Positions 1 to 9,298 are shown, numbered from the stretch's first letter. The stretch: DNA of 64,000 nucleotides from Chitinophagaceae bacterium (GCA_017307755.1 JAFKGQ010000005.1:1-64000); one strand, 5' to 3'. The notes: generated by a model from the sequence alone, not told the origin. Translations and numbers: made by a program.

Positions 1-320
1 TCACCGGCTTGAACTTAAAGGAGAGTCGCTCAGAAAGAAATAGAACCTTATTTTTGTACCACCAGCTCTTTACAAGATTACAGAACAGGCCATCATCCCC
101 AGGTGGTCAGCATCGCAAGAACGATGGTCAGCATGGTAGGATTTTACAAGACATCTGAAATGTCGTCCGGATCGATATTTCTTAGCTCTATTGTGTCAAT
201 GGCATTCACAGACTAATATTATTAAAACTTTCCGCTTTTACCAAAACGCTTCCGAAAAATTTTTGAATGAAAAAAGGCCGTACCCCGGAGGGTACAGCCT
301 GAATCAGGTTATTGTACTAT
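1..320. other. gene-free flank beside integrase
   Basis: No convincing coding region is seen here. The stretch is AT-rich in its right half and ends in the terminator of the integrase. It probably belongs to the integrated element whose integrase follows, but no copy of the tRNA-Asp 3' end is visible in it, so the far element boundary is not in this window. Confidence 0.4.
269..300 (-). terminator. intrinsic terminator of integrase gene
   Basis: An 11-bp stem (275-285 with 290-300, one G-T pair, CGGA loop) is followed on the minus strand by a T run (A run at 269-275). It lies 20 bases beyond the integrase stop codon, in the correct orientation. Confidence 0.75.
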
Positions 321-1619
321 CTATATCGCAACCCTATGCTTATCGTCATCCTGGCCTTCCAACTTCAATTTCCCGCCGAAGAACAGCTTTTTGCGCAGGG
401 CCTTCATATCGTTGCTGATCTTCTTTTTGGTGATCCGGGCGTAAATTTGCGTAGTGCGGATACTCCGGTGCCCGAGCATCTTACTGACGGTTTCGATGGG
501 TACATCGTTTTCCAGGGTGACGGTAGTGGCGAAGGTGTGCCGGGCGATATGGGTTGTCAGTTTCTTATTGATCCCGCAAAGATCGGCTAACTCCTTCAGG
601 TAGGCATTGTACTTGACATTGCTGTTCACCGGCAACAATCGGTTAGAGCTATGGCAACGCTTATCGTCCCTATATTTCTCAATGATGGCCTCTGGGATCG
701 GCAGGAGAGGTACATCTTCCGGGTTGCCAGTTTTGACCCGGTTGATCTTGATCCAGCGGCCTCCGTCATTTCCAATGACAATATCGTTCAAGGTGAGATT
801 ATAGACTTCCTTATAAGCCAGCCCCGTAAAACAGCTAAACAGGAAAACATCCCTTACCTGGTCCATCCGCTTGATCAGGGACTTTTTGTAGATCTTCCAT
901 ATTTCCTGTATGGTTAGCACGTCCCGTTCCGGCTGCTTGTAGCTACACTGAAAGTCCCGGATCGGGTTGGATTTGATCCACCTGCCGGTAGCGGTAGTCA
1001 ATACCTGCTTGGTATTCCGGATATACTTCATGGCGGTATTATGGTCGAGCTCTTGCTCCACCATAAAATAATGGAGCATATCCTCCGCGAAGTTGGGCCG
1101 GATGATCTCCATGGGAATATCGGCCTTCTTGTACTTGTGCAAGAGGAACGCCCCCAATTTCGCACGCGTAGTTTCCCATTTGGTGATCGTGCTTTTGGCC
1201 CGCAAGCCCTTCTGTTGCTTTTCTTTCAATCGCCCAATCTCGAAGTCGACGGCTTGCATAAAGGTTTTCTTGTCACCGGGTTTGCCTTCAATGCATGGCT
1301 CGACGAGCTTCCCTTTGTAAGATTTCCGGATCATTTCCGCCGTGACGTATTCGTACTGCGTGGTCAACAGGAAAAAATGCCTTTCCAGTTTGGCCTTGGT
1401 TTGGGTGATCTGGCTGTTCAGGAGCAGGGCATCGGGAGAGTTTCCTTTCACTCGGCTGGCCGACTTATCCCACTGCTCCGGAAAAATGCGTGCGCCTAGG
1501 GATATTTCTGCGCGCTGGCCCCTGTAGGTGACGCGCACATAGATGGGTACACGGCCGTCTTTGGACATTTCTGGTTTCTCCACCAAGAATGTAATAGAGA
1601 GATTTTCACTAACCTTCAT
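321..1619 (-). CDS. tyrosine recombinase (phage-integrase family, Bacteroidota type)
   Basis: Site-specific recombinase, probably the integrase of a genomic island or conjugative element. The N-terminal arm-binding region (about residues 1-110) is followed by a SAM-like core-binding domain (about 120-225) and the catalytic domain. Numbered from the first in-frame codon (1628), the HxxR motif is at His360-Arg363, LGH at 385-387 and the nucleophile Tyr396. The first catalytic arginine is absent (TGLAYKEV at 268-275), as in IntDOT of CTnDOT. I chose the ATG at 1619 over the in-frame TTG at 1628. The gene lies just beyond the 3' end of tRNA-Asp, a classical attachment position. The product is full length at 432 residues. 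Confidence 0.9.
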   Translation of the reverse strand: MKVSENLSITFLVEKPEMSKDGRVPIYVRVTYRGQRAEISLGARIFPEQWDKSASRVKGNSPDALLLNSQITQTKAKLERHFFLLTTQYEYVTAEMIRKSYKGKLVEPCIEGKPGDKKTFMQAVDFEIGRLKEKQQKGLRAKSTITKWETTRAKLGAFLLHKYKKADIPMEIIRPNFAEDMLHYFMVEQELDHNTAMKYIRNTKQVLTTATGRWIKSNPIRDFQCSYKQPERDVLTIQEIWKIYKKSLIKRMDQVRDVFLFSCFTGLAYKEVYNLTLNDIVIGNDGGRWIKINRVKTGNPEDVPLLPIPEAIIEKYRDDKRCHSSNRLLPVNSNVKYNAYLKELADLCGINKKLTTHIARHTFATTVTLENDVPIETVSKMLGHRSIRTTQIYARITKKKISNDMKALRKKLFFGGKLKLEGQDDDKHRVAI

Positions 1620-1677
1620 AACACACAATTTTTTTAGGTTGATAAATGGTGCCCTAAAAAATCCTTACAATCTCCGA

Positions 1678-1726
1678 GGGTAGGAATAAAGTTACTACCA
1701 CGGGTAGGAATCCCGTTTCCTACCCG
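1678..1726. repeat. GGGTAGGAA repeat cluster upstream of integrase
   Basis: GGGTAGGAA occurs as a direct repeat at 1678-1686 and 1702-1710 and inverted at 1717-1725. The last two form a 10-bp inverted repeat (CGGGTAGGAA at 1701-1710 with TTCCTACCCG at 1717-1726, 6-base spacer). The position between integrase and tRNA-Asp suits integrase arm-type sites or an operator controlling the integrase. The function is inferred. Confidence 0.5.
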
Positions 1727-1815
1727 ATAAGTTTGATATCCGATCCGTCAACTTGAAATGGAAAGTTTTGAAGATGCCCGATTTTAGTGAATTTTGGCCG
1801 ATTTTGCACAAAAGC

Positions 1816-1840
1816 AAAGGCGCCTTGAAAAGGCGCCTTT
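1816..1840 (-). terminator. intrinsic terminator of tRNA-Asp
   Basis: A perfect 11-bp stem (1816-1826 with 1830-1840) has a 3-base loop and starts 2 bases past the tRNA discriminator base. On the minus strand it is followed by a T-rich tract. Confidence 0.75.
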
Positions 1841-1841
1841 G

Positions 1842-1915
1842 CGGACCGGACGGGACTCGAACCCGCGACCTCCGCCGTGACAGGGCGGCATTCTAACCAA
1901 CTGAACTACCGATCC
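1842..1915 (-). tRNA. tRNA-Asp (GTC)
   Basis: The minus strand gives a complete 74-base cloverleaf. The acceptor stem is GGATCGG/CCGGTCC with one T-G pair, the anticodon loop is CTGTCAC with anticodon GTC, and the T arm contains GGTTCGAGTC. The discriminator base is G, as expected for tRNA-Asp, and the CCA end is not encoded. Its 3' end faces the integrase, so this tRNA is the likely integration target. Confidence 0.95.
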
Positions 1916-1975
1916 AACCTTCCGTATCCGGGAAACCACGCTGTTAGGAGTGATTACCCTTCGTTTTCGGGATGG

Positions 1976-2009
1976 CAAAGATAGGAGAATTTTGATTTTC
2001 TCCAACAAA
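1976..2009 (-). promoter_or_regulatory. promoter of tRNA-Asp
   Basis: On the minus strand TTTG (2009-2006) is followed after 22 bases by TATCTTTG (1983-1976), matching the Bacteroidota -33 TTTG / -7 TAnnTTTG consensus. It lies about 60 bases upstream of the tRNA. Confidence 0.6.
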
Positions 2010-2034
2010 ATGTTCATAGAAAATCTGGTTCCCT

Positions 2035-2042
2035 TAATTTTA
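2035..2042 (+). promoter_or_regulatory. possible -7 element for accA
   Basis: TAATTTTA is a 7-of-8 match to TAnnTTTG and lies 25 bases before the accA start. No good -33 box is seen. The same octamer precedes the araC-family gene (about 11126), so it may be a local promoter variant. Confidence 0.3.
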
Positions 2043-2067
2043 CATTCTCAGACCATCGAAAATAACT

Positions 2068-3045
2068 ATGCCCCAAGCAAAAAATCGACAATTCCTGGAT
2101 TTTGAAAAACCGATCAAAGAGTTATTTGACGAGATCGAAAAGCTTAAGCAGACTGCCGAAAAGACTAAGGTAGACCTCAGCGATTCCATTAAGAAGCTGG
2201 AAGACCAGGTCATTGAGAAGCGTCGTGAGATCACCTCGCATCTTACCGCCTGGCAGAAAGTGCAGCTTAGCCGTCACCCGGACCGTCCCTATACCATGAA
2301 ATATATCGAGAAGATGTGCACCAACTTCGTGGAGCTATTTGGCGACAGGAACGTGCGGGACGACAAGGCGATGGTGGGAGGTTTTGCTCAACTGGACGGA
2401 CAGACGGTGATGATGATCGGGCAACAGAAGGGAACGAATACAAAAATGCGGCAGATGCGGAACTTCGGGATGGCCAATCCGGAAGGCTACAGGAAGGCGC
2501 TGCGGCTGATGAAGCTGGCGGAGAAATTTAACAAACCCATTATTACCCTCATCGATACGCCGGGCGCTTATCCCGGCATGGAGGCGGAGGAACGTGGGCA
2601 AGGCGAGGCTATTGCCCGTAATATATTTGAAATGATACGCCTGCAGGTGCCAGTCATTTGTGTGATCATCGGGGAAGGCGCCTCCGGCGGCGCCCTGGGC
2701 ATCGGGGTAGGAGACAGGGTATTTATGCTGGAAAATTCCTGGTATACCGTGATCAGTCCCGAGAATTGCAGCTCCATCCTCTGGCGGAGCTGGGATCAAA
2801 AGGAAAAAGCGGCTGAAGAACTGCGGCTGACGCCTGACCATATGTATAATTTTGGGCTTATCGACAATATTGTCCAGGAGCCGCTGGGTGGCGCTCACTG
2901 GGACTATAATGAGGCGGCGGCATTGCTGAAGCCCAGGTTGATAGAAACCTTGCAGGAACTTCGTCAATATACGCCTGAACAGCGGATTGAGAACAGGATA
3001 AAGAAATATGGTAAGATGGGCTTCTGGGACGAAGTGCCGGCCTGA
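2068..3045 (+). CDS. accA: acetyl-CoA carboxylase carboxyltransferase subunit alpha
   Basis: The alpha subunit works with AccD to transfer carboxyl from carboxybiotin to acetyl-CoA, giving malonyl-CoA, the committed step of fatty acid synthesis. The N-terminal helical region (about residues 10-60) is typical of AccA. The crotonase-fold carboxyltransferase domain carries DTPGAYPG (163-170) and [10 protein letters not shown] (202-211), the oxyanion and CoA-binding glycine motifs. Length (325 residues) is normal. AccD and biotin carboxylase are not in the window. The gene runs alone, divergent from tRNA-Asp. Confidence 0.97.
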   Translation: MPQAKNRQFLDFEKPIKELFDEIEKLKQTAEKTKVDLSDSIKKLEDQVIEKRREITSHLTAWQKVQLSRHPDRPYTMKYIEKMCTNFVELFGDRNVRDDKAMVGGFAQLDGQTVMMIGQQKGTNTKMRQMRNFGMANPEGYRKALRLMKLAEKFNKPIITLIDTPGAYPGMEAEERGQGEAIARNIFEMIRLQVPVICVIIGEGASGGALGIGVGDRVFMLENSWYTVISPENCSSILWRSWDQKEKAAEELRLTPDHMYNFGLIDNIVQEPLGGAHWDYNEAAALLKPRLIETLQELRQYTPEQRIENRIKKYGKMGFWDEVPA

Positions 3046-3151
3046 CCAGAAGCACCCCTCACAGCCAGCCGGCGGCGCCTGGAGGTATACCCTTCAAGGG
3101 TACCAGGTATAATTTATAACCATCTTACATACATTTAAACAACATATTGAA

Positions 3152-4039
3152 ATGTCTCTTCGTCAACAACTCCGTGGAACCGGAGTAGCCCTGGTTACCC
3201 CTTTTCGTGCAGATTTCTCCATCGATTATGACGCCTTTGGAAAAGTGATCGAACACGTCATCAATGGCGGTGTGGAATATGTGGTCGCTCTTGGCACCAC
3301 AGGTGAAACCCCTACGCTCAGTAAAGAAGAAAAAATAGCCCTGGCCAATTTCACCTATGAAAAGGTGGCCGGCCGGGTACCTGTCGTTGTCGGTATCGGC
3401 GGCAACAATACAGCAGAGCTCGTGGAAGAACTGAAGTCCTTCCCCCTGGACAAGGCGGTGGCGGTCCTCAGCGCAAGCCCTTATTACAGCAAGCCATCCC
3501 AGGAAGGTCTTTTCCAGCATTACAAGGCCCTGGCCCAGGCAAGCCCAAAGCCCCTTCTCCTTTATAATGTACCGGGCAGAACAGGACGGAACCTCAATGC
3601 CTCTACTACCGTCCGGCTGGCGAGAGAGGTTGGGAATATTGCCGGTATTAAAGAAGCCAGCGGGGATATGGCCCAGGTAATGGAGATCCTCCGGGATAAA
3701 CCCGAAGATTTCCTGGTTGTCAGCGGTGACGACGCCCTGACCCTGCCCCAGATAGCCAGTGGGATGGAAGGGATCATCAGTGTGGCCGCCAATAGCTTCC
3801 CCCGTCTGTTCACGGACATGGTAAGACTTTGTCTAAAAGGGGATTTTAAGGCTGCTAAAACGTTGAATGACAAATTAATACAAGGATATGAGCTGCTTTT
3901 TGCCGAAAACAACCCTGCCGGGGTGAAGGCTGCGATGAGCGAGTTGAAACTGATCGGTAACTATCTGCGTCTGCCGGTGGTGCCGGTGAGCGAAGGGTTA
4001 CAGCAGAAGATCAAAGATTATGTGAAAAGTTTAAAATAG
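3152..4039 (+). CDS. dapA: 4-hydroxy-tetrahydrodipicolinate synthase
   Basis: Condenses pyruvate with aspartate semialdehyde, the first committed step of the diaminopimelate/lysine branch. The TIM-barrel protein shows GTTGE (48-52), the catalytic Tyr138 in YNVPGRTG, and the Schiff-base lysine Lys167 in GIKEASGD. At 295 residues it is full length. It lies about 100 bases after accA, probably with its own start site: TACATTTA at 3130-3137 resembles a -7 element. A terminator-like hairpin follows. Confidence 0.97.
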   Translation: MSLRQQLRGTGVALVTPFRADFSIDYDAFGKVIEHVINGGVEYVVALGTTGETPTLSKEEKIALANFTYEKVAGRVPVVVGIGGNNTAELVEELKSFPLDKAVAVLSASPYYSKPSQEGLFQHYKALAQASPKPLLLYNVPGRTGRNLNASTTVRLAREVGNIAGIKEASGDMAQVMEILRDKPEDFLVVSGDDALTLPQIASGMEGIISVAANSFPRLFTDMVRLCLKGDFKAAKTLNDKLIQGYELLFAENNPAGVKAAMSELKLIGNYLRLPVVPVSEGLQQKIKDYVKSLK

Positions 4040-4064
4040 GTCGTAACCAACTGCGAAATAGTTT

Positions 4065-4096
4065 CGGGTCTCCTAGAAGGGGGCCCGTTTCATTTT
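4065..4096 (+). terminator. terminator between convergent dapA and rnz
   Basis: A 9-bp stem with two G-T pairs (4065-4073 with 4079-4087, TAGAA loop) is followed by a T-rich tract. It sits in the short gap between the convergent genes. Confidence 0.55.
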
Positions 4097-4997
4097 AGAC
4101 CCGGTAGGTTACCCCTTCGAGGGCCAGGTCGGTGTTGGGAAAGATATCCCTGGCCTCTTGTTCGAAAGCCTGGAGTTTCTCATATTTAGAGCTGAAATGT
4201 CCGATGATGAGCCGTTGTACACCTGCCTGCTGCGCTACGGTGGCTGCCTGGGCGGTGGTGCTGTGAAACCGCTTGCCCGCCTGTTCGGTGAGGTCTTTTA
4301 GATAGGTGGTTTCATGATAGAGCAGGTCGACTCCTTTTACACTGTCGATGATACGGGGATCAAAAAGAGTGTCTGCGGCGTAGGCATAGGATCTGGCCTT
4401 TGTGGCAGGCTCGGTGACCCATCCATTTTCCACCAGCTGTCCGTCCCTGGTCAGGTAGCTTTCGCCCCATTTCAGCCTATCAAAAAAGGCGGAGGGTACG
4501 CCATATTGCCGTGCTTTTTCAGGATTTACCCGCCTGAAAGGACGGATCTCCCTGAACCGGAAACCCCAGCACTCGATACGGTGATAAACGGGAAAACAAC
4601 TCACCTCGAACCTTGTTTCCCGGACGAGTACTTCTTCTTTCTGCAATGCATGAAAATGCAGGGGATAGGGCAGCGCGATATCGGCTACCTTCAACTGCAG
4701 CTCGATGATGTCCTTTAGCACAGGCGGAGCATAGATATGCAGGTCCTGCGATCTGCCCAGCAGACCCATGCTGGTGAGCACCCCAATAAGACCGAAGTAG
4801 TGGTCACCATGGAGATGGGAAATAAAGATATGGTTGATCTTACTGCGGCGGATCTTGTATTTGGCCATTTGCATCTGTGTTCCTTCTCCGCAATCCACGA
4901 GGAATACCTGGTCTTCCATCGTGACCACCTGGGCAGTGGGATGACGGTCGAAGGCGGGTAGAGCAGAGTTATTGCCTAAAATAGTGACGGCCAGCAT
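4095..4997 (-). CDS. rnz: ribonuclease Z (tRNA 3' endonuclease)
   Basis: Metallo-beta-lactamase-fold endonuclease that trims tRNA precursors at the discriminator base. The zinc motif HLHGDH is at residues 61-66, and a further His and Asp (in ADTLFDP) and a C-terminal GHFSS segment complete the active site. At 300 residues it is the short, bacterial ELAC1-like form. tRNA-Asp nearby has no encoded CCA, which fits the need for this enzyme. The repeat at 5075 separates it from the kinase gene upstream. Confidence 0.93.
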   Translation of the reverse strand: MLAVTILGNNSALPAFDRHPTAQVVTMEDQVFLVDCGEGTQMQMAKYKIRRSKINHIFISHLHGDHYFGLIGVLTSMGLLGRSQDLHIYAPPVLKDIIELQLKVADIALPYPLHFHALQKEEVLVRETRFEVSCFPVYHRIECWGFRFREIRPFRRVNPEKARQYGVPSAFFDRLKWGESYLTRDGQLVENGWVTEPATKARSYAYAADTLFDPRIIDSVKGVDLLYHETTYLKDLTEQAGKRFHSTTAQAATVAQQAGVQRLIIGHFSSKYEKLQAFEQEARDIFPNTDLALEGVTYRV

Positions 4998-5074
4998 TAC
5001 GCGATTTTAAGGTTACGATCTTGTCCTGTATAGACGAAGGGCAAAGGCATTCCGCTGCATTACCCGGACAATTT

Positions 5075-5127
5075 CCGGAACGAACCGGCGACATGGCCGC
5101 CTGTCGGCGGAAAAGGTTCGTTACCCG
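5075..5127. repeat. palindromic repeat copy F (AACGAACC family) with nested module
   Basis: AACGAACC (5079-5086) pairs with GGTTCGTT (5115-5122), the head arms shared by five other sites in this window. The loop is replaced by a 28-base insert that itself folds as CCGCC-TGTC-GGCGG (5097-5110). The insert resembles the solitary sequence just upstream of cmk (9268-9296), so it appears to be an independent module. Confidence 0.6.
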
Positions 5128-5149
5128 GAGATCTAACCTCTAACGTACA

Positions 5150-6031
5150 TCAAAAGCGTTGAATTGTGTGCAAAATGCTGCTTAAATAAACGCTGCCAAA
5201 AAGGTTGAGGTGGATGAGCAGCGGATACAGGTTGCAAATATCCCATTGCTCCCGGTAATTAGGAGGGAACGGATAATGATAAGCATATGCTTCATAGAAG
5301 GGGCGTTCAAAACCGCCGAACAGCGTAGTCATGGCCAGGTCCATGCATCTATGGCCGTAATAGACGGCTGGGTCTATCAATACAGGCCGGCCATGCTCAT
5401 CGCAAAGGAAATTGCCGCTCCAGAGGTCGCCATGAAGAAGGGCCGGGGGTTCAGCCGGAAAGATGTCACTGAGGGACTTATAAAGGTTTTGGAATTGTTG
5501 AATGGCACGGGTATGTAACAGGCCTTTGTCCGCAGCGAGGGAGAGTTGGGGTTCCAACCGTCTGTAAATAAAAAAATCTACCCAGTCAGGTGAGGGGGTA
5601 TTGGACTGGGGTAGGGAGCCCATGTAATTGTCGTGGTCCAGACCGAAGGTATCGCGGGTCTGTCTGTGGAGCCGGGCGAGCTGTTCGCCGAAGTTTTGCC
5701 AGAAGGAAGTGCTGCGTAATCCTTCGTTGATCCATTCCAGCACCAATACTTGATCCCGGTCAATATCTTCACAAGCGATCGTTTTTGGTACCCTGATCGT
5801 TGCAGTGGCCTCCAATAAGGCCAGTCCCTGCCTCTCGAAGACAAATAAATCCGGAAACCGGCGGGCATCGTTTATTTTACAGAACCATTGCTGATGGCGG
5901 CTTGTTGTTATATGGAAGGTGGTATTGATGGAACCGCCTTCAATCGCCCGGATTTGCAAAGGGCTGGTGATTTCCTCTCCGGCTGACCGGGCTAACACTT
6001 CAGTAAGTATAGAAGAAATTCCGAGAGACAT
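5150..6031 (-). CDS. fructosamine kinase family protein
   Basis: Aminoglycoside-phosphotransferase-like kinase of the fructosamine/ketosamine-3-kinase family, which phosphorylates sugar adducts on glycated amines and so promotes deglycation. The nucleotide lysine lies in WFCK (residue 52), the catalytic loop is HGDLWSGN (200-207), and the metal-binding Asp is in LIDP (Asp220). The ATG at 6031 gives 293 residues, the family's normal size; the in-frame start at 6055 is a GTG. The exact substrate cannot be read from sequence. It lies between a STAS gene and rnz on the same strand. Confidence 0.85.
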   Translation of the reverse strand: MSLGISSILTEVLARSAGEEITSPLQIRAIEGGSINTTFHITTSRHQQWFCKINDARRFPDLFVFERQGLALLEATATIRVPKTIACEDIDRDQVLVLEWINEGLRSTSFWQNFGEQLARLHRQTRDTFGLDHDNYMGSLPQSNTPSPDWVDFFIYRRLEPQLSLAADKGLLHTRAIQQFQNLYKSLSDIFPAEPPALLHGDLWSGNFLCDEHGRPVLIDPAVYYGHRCMDLAMTTLFGGFERPFYEAYAYHYPFPPNYREQWDICNLYPLLIHLNLFGSVYLSSILHTIQRF

Positions 6032-6159
6032 TGTGCGGGCATGATTTTGAAACACTTCTGACTTTCTGTCTTGAAATCGGATCAGGGGCGGCTATAAGGC
6101 AGACAAATGGGATTTAAAGCAGATCAGGACTTATAACAGACACGTAAACAATTACTTGC

Positions 6160-6540
6160 CTATAAATCCGGCCCATTCAGCAGCTCCCTTTCCAGCTCTT
6201 CCATCTGAACAATATCCCATGCCTCGCTCTCTGTGGGGGTCACGTTCATCAGCTCAAGCAATCCGCTGTCCTCGAGACTCCTTTCCACGCCGGGCGTGAG
6301 TTCGCAAATTACGAAGGATGAGCCTGCATCATAGAAGGATTGCTGGATACGGACGAGACATTCGGCAGCAGCAGAGTCCAGATTTTGGGTGTCTTTTAGG
6401 ATGAGCACTATGTTTTTAACGTCCCTTTCGAGAATGGGGAGTAAACATTGCTCCAGGTCCGCTGTCATATTAGCAGCAAGATTGGATTCGTTGATCGTAA
6501 TGGCATGAAATTTTTCCTTGGTATCAATTTTGACTTGCAT
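6160..6540 (-). CDS. STAS-domain protein (anti-sigma factor antagonist-like)
   Basis: A 126-residue single STAS domain, similar in layout to SpoIIAA/RsbV. These bind anti-sigma kinases and are switched by serine phosphorylation. The likely site is the serine in NLDSAAAE (about residue 57), where the DS pair fits the family. No partner kinase or phosphatase is encoded nearby, so the regulated sigma or target is unknown. The gene is divergent from clpC, with a perfect 20-bp palindrome between them. Confidence 0.75.
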   Translation of the reverse strand: MQVKIDTKEKFHAITINESNLAANMTADLEQCLLPILERDVKNIVLILKDTQNLDSAAAECLVRIQQSFYDAGSSFVICELTPGVERSLEDSGLLELMNVTPTESEAWDIVQMEELERELLNGPDL

Positions 6541-6552
6541 AATACTTAAATA

Positions 6553-6572
6553 TTATTAACGGCCGTTAATAA
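6553..6572. promoter_or_regulatory. perfect 20-bp palindrome between STAS and clpC
   Basis: TTATTAACGGCCGTTAATAA is a perfect inverted repeat with no spacer. It lies 13 bases upstream of the STAS start and 61 bases upstream of clpC in the divergent promoter region. Its symmetry and position suit a dimeric repressor or activator operator. The bound protein is unknown. Confidence 0.5.
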
Positions 6573-6633
6573 AACAGCGGAAACAGAAGTCAAAAATATT
6601 CGTTATTATTGTATAAAGCTCAATAACTTAAAA

Positions 6634-9159
6634 ATGGATAACAATTTTTCAGCCCAGGTAAAGGAGATCATATCTTTCAGTAGGGAGGAGGCGTTGCGTC
6701 TGGGGAACGATTTTATCGGTACGGAGCACTTGTTGCTGGGTTTGATACGTGAGGGGGATAATACTGCCGTCCGCATCCTGAAAAGCTTCAATGTGGACTT
6801 GTATGAATTGCGTAAGGAGGTGGAGATGGCAGTAAAGGACAAGACCGGTAAGAACATCGCCAATATCAATAGTCTTCCCCTGACCAAACAGGCGGAGAAA
6901 GTAATACGAGTGACGGTGCTGGAGGCGAAGGCCTTGAAGAGCCCCACTGTAGAGACTGAACACCTGATGCTCTCCATACTCAAGAACAAAGAAAACATAG
7001 CTACTCAAATCTTAAATCAGTTTGACGTGGATTACGACCTGTTCAGAAACGAATTAGGTGTTGTTAAAAGCAACGACATCCGGAGCGAATACGCCGAAGA
7101 GAACGACGACGATTTCGACGAAGAAAAGAAATACTCACAGCAAAAAGCAAGGTCTGCCGGCAATGCCAAAAGCAAGACCCCTGTCCTCGATAATTTCGGC
7201 AGGGATATCACCCGGCTGGCTGAGATGGGGGCGCTGGACCCCATTGTAGGCAGGGAAGAGGAGATCGAAAGGGTTTCCCAGATCCTCTCCCGTCGTAAGA
7301 AAAATAACCCCATCCTTATCGGAGAACCCGGCGTAGGTAAGACGGCCATTGTGGAAGGTCTGGCCCTTCGCATCGTACAGCGCAAGGTCAGCCGCGTGCT
7401 GTTCGATAAACGTGTCATCTCCCTCGATCTGGCCGCCCTGGTGGCAGGTACCAAGTACCGGGGTCAATTCGAAGAAAGGATGAAGGCTATCATGAATGAA
7501 TTGGAAAAGAACCGTGATGTGATCCTCTTTATCGACGAGATACACACTATCGTCGGCGCCGGCGGGGCCAGCGGATCACTGGACGCAAGCAATATCTTTA
7601 AGCCTGCCCTGGCCAGGGGTGAGCTGCAATGCATCGGCGCTTCCACCCTGGATGAGTACCGCATGTATATCGAGAAGGACGGCGCTCTCGACCGTCGCTT
7701 TCAGAAGGTGATGGTAGATCCTCCCAGCGTGGAAGAGACGATCCAGATCCTGAACAATATCAAGTCGAAATACGAGGATTATCATAATGTCACTTATTCC
7801 GATGACGCTATCGACGCGTGTGTGAAGCTCAGCGACAGATATATGACGGACCGTCTTCTTCCTGACAAGGCTATCGATGTCCTGGATGAAGTAGGCGCCC
7901 GGGTCCACCTGAAGAACATCAATGTTCCTCAAAATATCGTGGATCTCGAGAAGAAGATCGAGGACGTGAAGAATGAAAAGAACAAGGTGGTGAAAAGCCA
8001 GAAGTTCGAAGAGGCTGCTTCTCTCCGCGACACGGAGAAACGTCTGCAAGAGGACCTGGAAAAAGCCAAGTCCGAATGGGAAGAGGAAAGCAAGCATAAA
8101 CGTTATCCCATTGATGAGGAGAACATCGCCGAAGTGGTGAGCATGATGACGGGTATCCCGGTGAAGAGAATGGTTCAGGCTGAAAGCGAAAAGCTCCGCA
8201 ACATGTCTGTCGACATGCGCGGTATGGTAGTCGGACAGGATGACGCCATCCAGAAAGTGGTGAAGGCTATCCAGCGTAACCGTGTAGGTCTGAAAGATCC
8301 CAAAAAACCCATCGGAACCTTTATATTTCTGGGTCCCACCGGCGTAGGTAAGACCGAGCTGGCAAGAGCCCTGGCCCGCTATATGTTCGACTCGGAAGAT
8401 TCTCTCATCCGTATCGACATGAGTGAATACATGGAGAAATTTACGGTAAGCCGTCTTATCGGCGCGCCTCCGGGATATGTAGGTTATGAAGAAGGCGGTC
8501 AGTTGACCGAGAGAGTTCGCCGTAAACCTTACTCTGTCATCCTGCTGGATGAAATCGAAAAGGCTCACCCGGATATTTATAATATCCTGTTGCAGGTGCT
8601 GGACGATGGCCAATTAACCGACGGTCTGGGTCGTAAGGTAGACTTCAAAAACACCCTTATCATCATGACCTCCAATATAGGTGTCCGTCAACTAAAAGAT
8701 TTTGGCGACGGGGTAGGTTTTGCAACCGCCGCCCGGACGCAGAGCGCAGATGAGAACAACAAGGCTGTCATCGAGAAAGCGTTGAAACGTACATTCAGCC
8801 CTGAGTTCCTGAACAGGATCGATGACATCGTGATCTTCAACACCCTCAACAAGGAGCATATCTTCCAGATCATCGACATCCTGATGAAGGGGGTGCTGAA
8901 ACGGCTGAACACCCTGGGCTTTACCCTGGAGCTGACGGAGGAAGCCAAGAGCTTTATCGCCGACAAGGGGTATGACCAGCAATTTGGCGCACGTCCCTTG
9001 CACAGGGCCATCCAAAAGTATCTTGAAGATCCCCTGGCAGAAGAGATCCTGAATATGAATATCAAGAACGGGGATGTGCTGATCGCCGACCTCGATAAGG
9101 AAAATGCGAGGATCCGGTTCTCCTTAAAGGAAAAGGCTAAAGAGAAATCGGAAGCTTAA
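6634..9159 (+). CDS. clpC: ATP-dependent Clp protease ATP-binding subunit ClpC
   Basis: AAA+ unfoldase that feeds substrates to ClpP. It has a Clp N-terminal double repeat (about 1-145), an acidic linker (about 155-170), a first AAA domain with Walker A GEPGVGKT (230-237) and VLFIDEIHT, a UVR-like coiled-coil middle region (about 440-475), and a second AAA domain with GPTGVGKT near 566. A VGF tripeptide near 693 fits the ClpP-docking loop. The 841-residue length is typical. The gene is monocistronic, followed by a strong terminator. Confidence 0.95.
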   Translation: MDNNFSAQVKEIISFSREEALRLGNDFIGTEHLLLGLIREGDNTAVRILKSFNVDLYELRKEVEMAVKDKTGKNIANINSLPLTKQAEKVIRVTVLEAKALKSPTVETEHLMLSILKNKENIATQILNQFDVDYDLFRNELGVVKSNDIRSEYAEENDDDFDEEKKYSQQKARSAGNAKSKTPVLDNFGRDITRLAEMGALDPIVGREEEIERVSQILSRRKKNNPILIGEPGVGKTAIVEGLALRIVQRKVSRVLFDKRVISLDLAALVAGTKYRGQFEERMKAIMNELEKNRDVILFIDEIHTIVGAGGASGSLDASNIFKPALARGELQCIGASTLDEYRMYIEKDGALDRRFQKVMVDPPSVEETIQILNNIKSKYEDYHNVTYSDDAIDACVKLSDRYMTDRLLPDKAIDVLDEVGARVHLKNINVPQNIVDLEKKIEDVKNEKNKVVKSQKFEEAASLRDTEKRLQEDLEKAKSEWEEESKHKRYPIDEENIAEVVSMMTGIPVKRMVQAESEKLRNMSVDMRGMVVGQDDAIQKVVKAIQRNRVGLKDPKKPIGTFIFLGPTGVGKTELARALARYMFDSEDSLIRIDMSEYMEKFTVSRLIGAPPGYVGYEEGGQLTERVRRKPYSVILLDEIEKAHPDIYNILLQVLDDGQLTDGLGRKVDFKNTLIIMTSNIGVRQLKDFGDGVGFATAARTQSADENNKAVIEKALKRTFSPEFLNRIDDIVIFNTLNKEHIFQIIDILMKGVLKRLNTLGFTLELTEEAKSFIADKGYDQQFGARPLHRAIQKYLEDPLAEEILNMNIKNGDVLIADLDKENARIRFSLKEKAKEKSEA

Positions 9160-9222
9160 ACGGATGATGATAGGCATGAAGGCGTAAGTGAAGTGCGTTA
9201 TATGCCTGAAATATAAATCACT

Positions 9223-9260
9223 GAGGCTGTCTCAATAGTTACGAGACAGCCTCTTTTTTT
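9223..9260 (+). terminator. intrinsic terminator of clpC
   Basis: A perfect 11-bp stem (9223-9233 with 9243-9253), 9-base loop, then seven T residues (9254-9260). Confidence 0.9.
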
Positions 9261-9267
9261 GTAATTT

Positions 9268-9296
9268 GGCGACGGATCCGCCGGTAGGCGGACAAG
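9268..9296. repeat. short palindromic module upstream of cmk
   Basis: TCCGCC (9277-9282) and GGCGGA (9287-9292) form a stem with a GGTA loop, followed by CAAG. The segment from GGCGAC onward resembles the insert of repeat copy F (5087-5114), and the stem resembles 21601-21620. It ends 2 bases before the cmk start codon, so it would occupy the ribosome-binding region. Confidence 0.5.
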
Positions 9297-9298
9297 TT

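Noticed and set aside
3082..3103. Hairpin between accA and dapA (GGTATACCC/GGGTA region)
   Set aside because: The stem is short and no T run follows, so it is not called a terminator.
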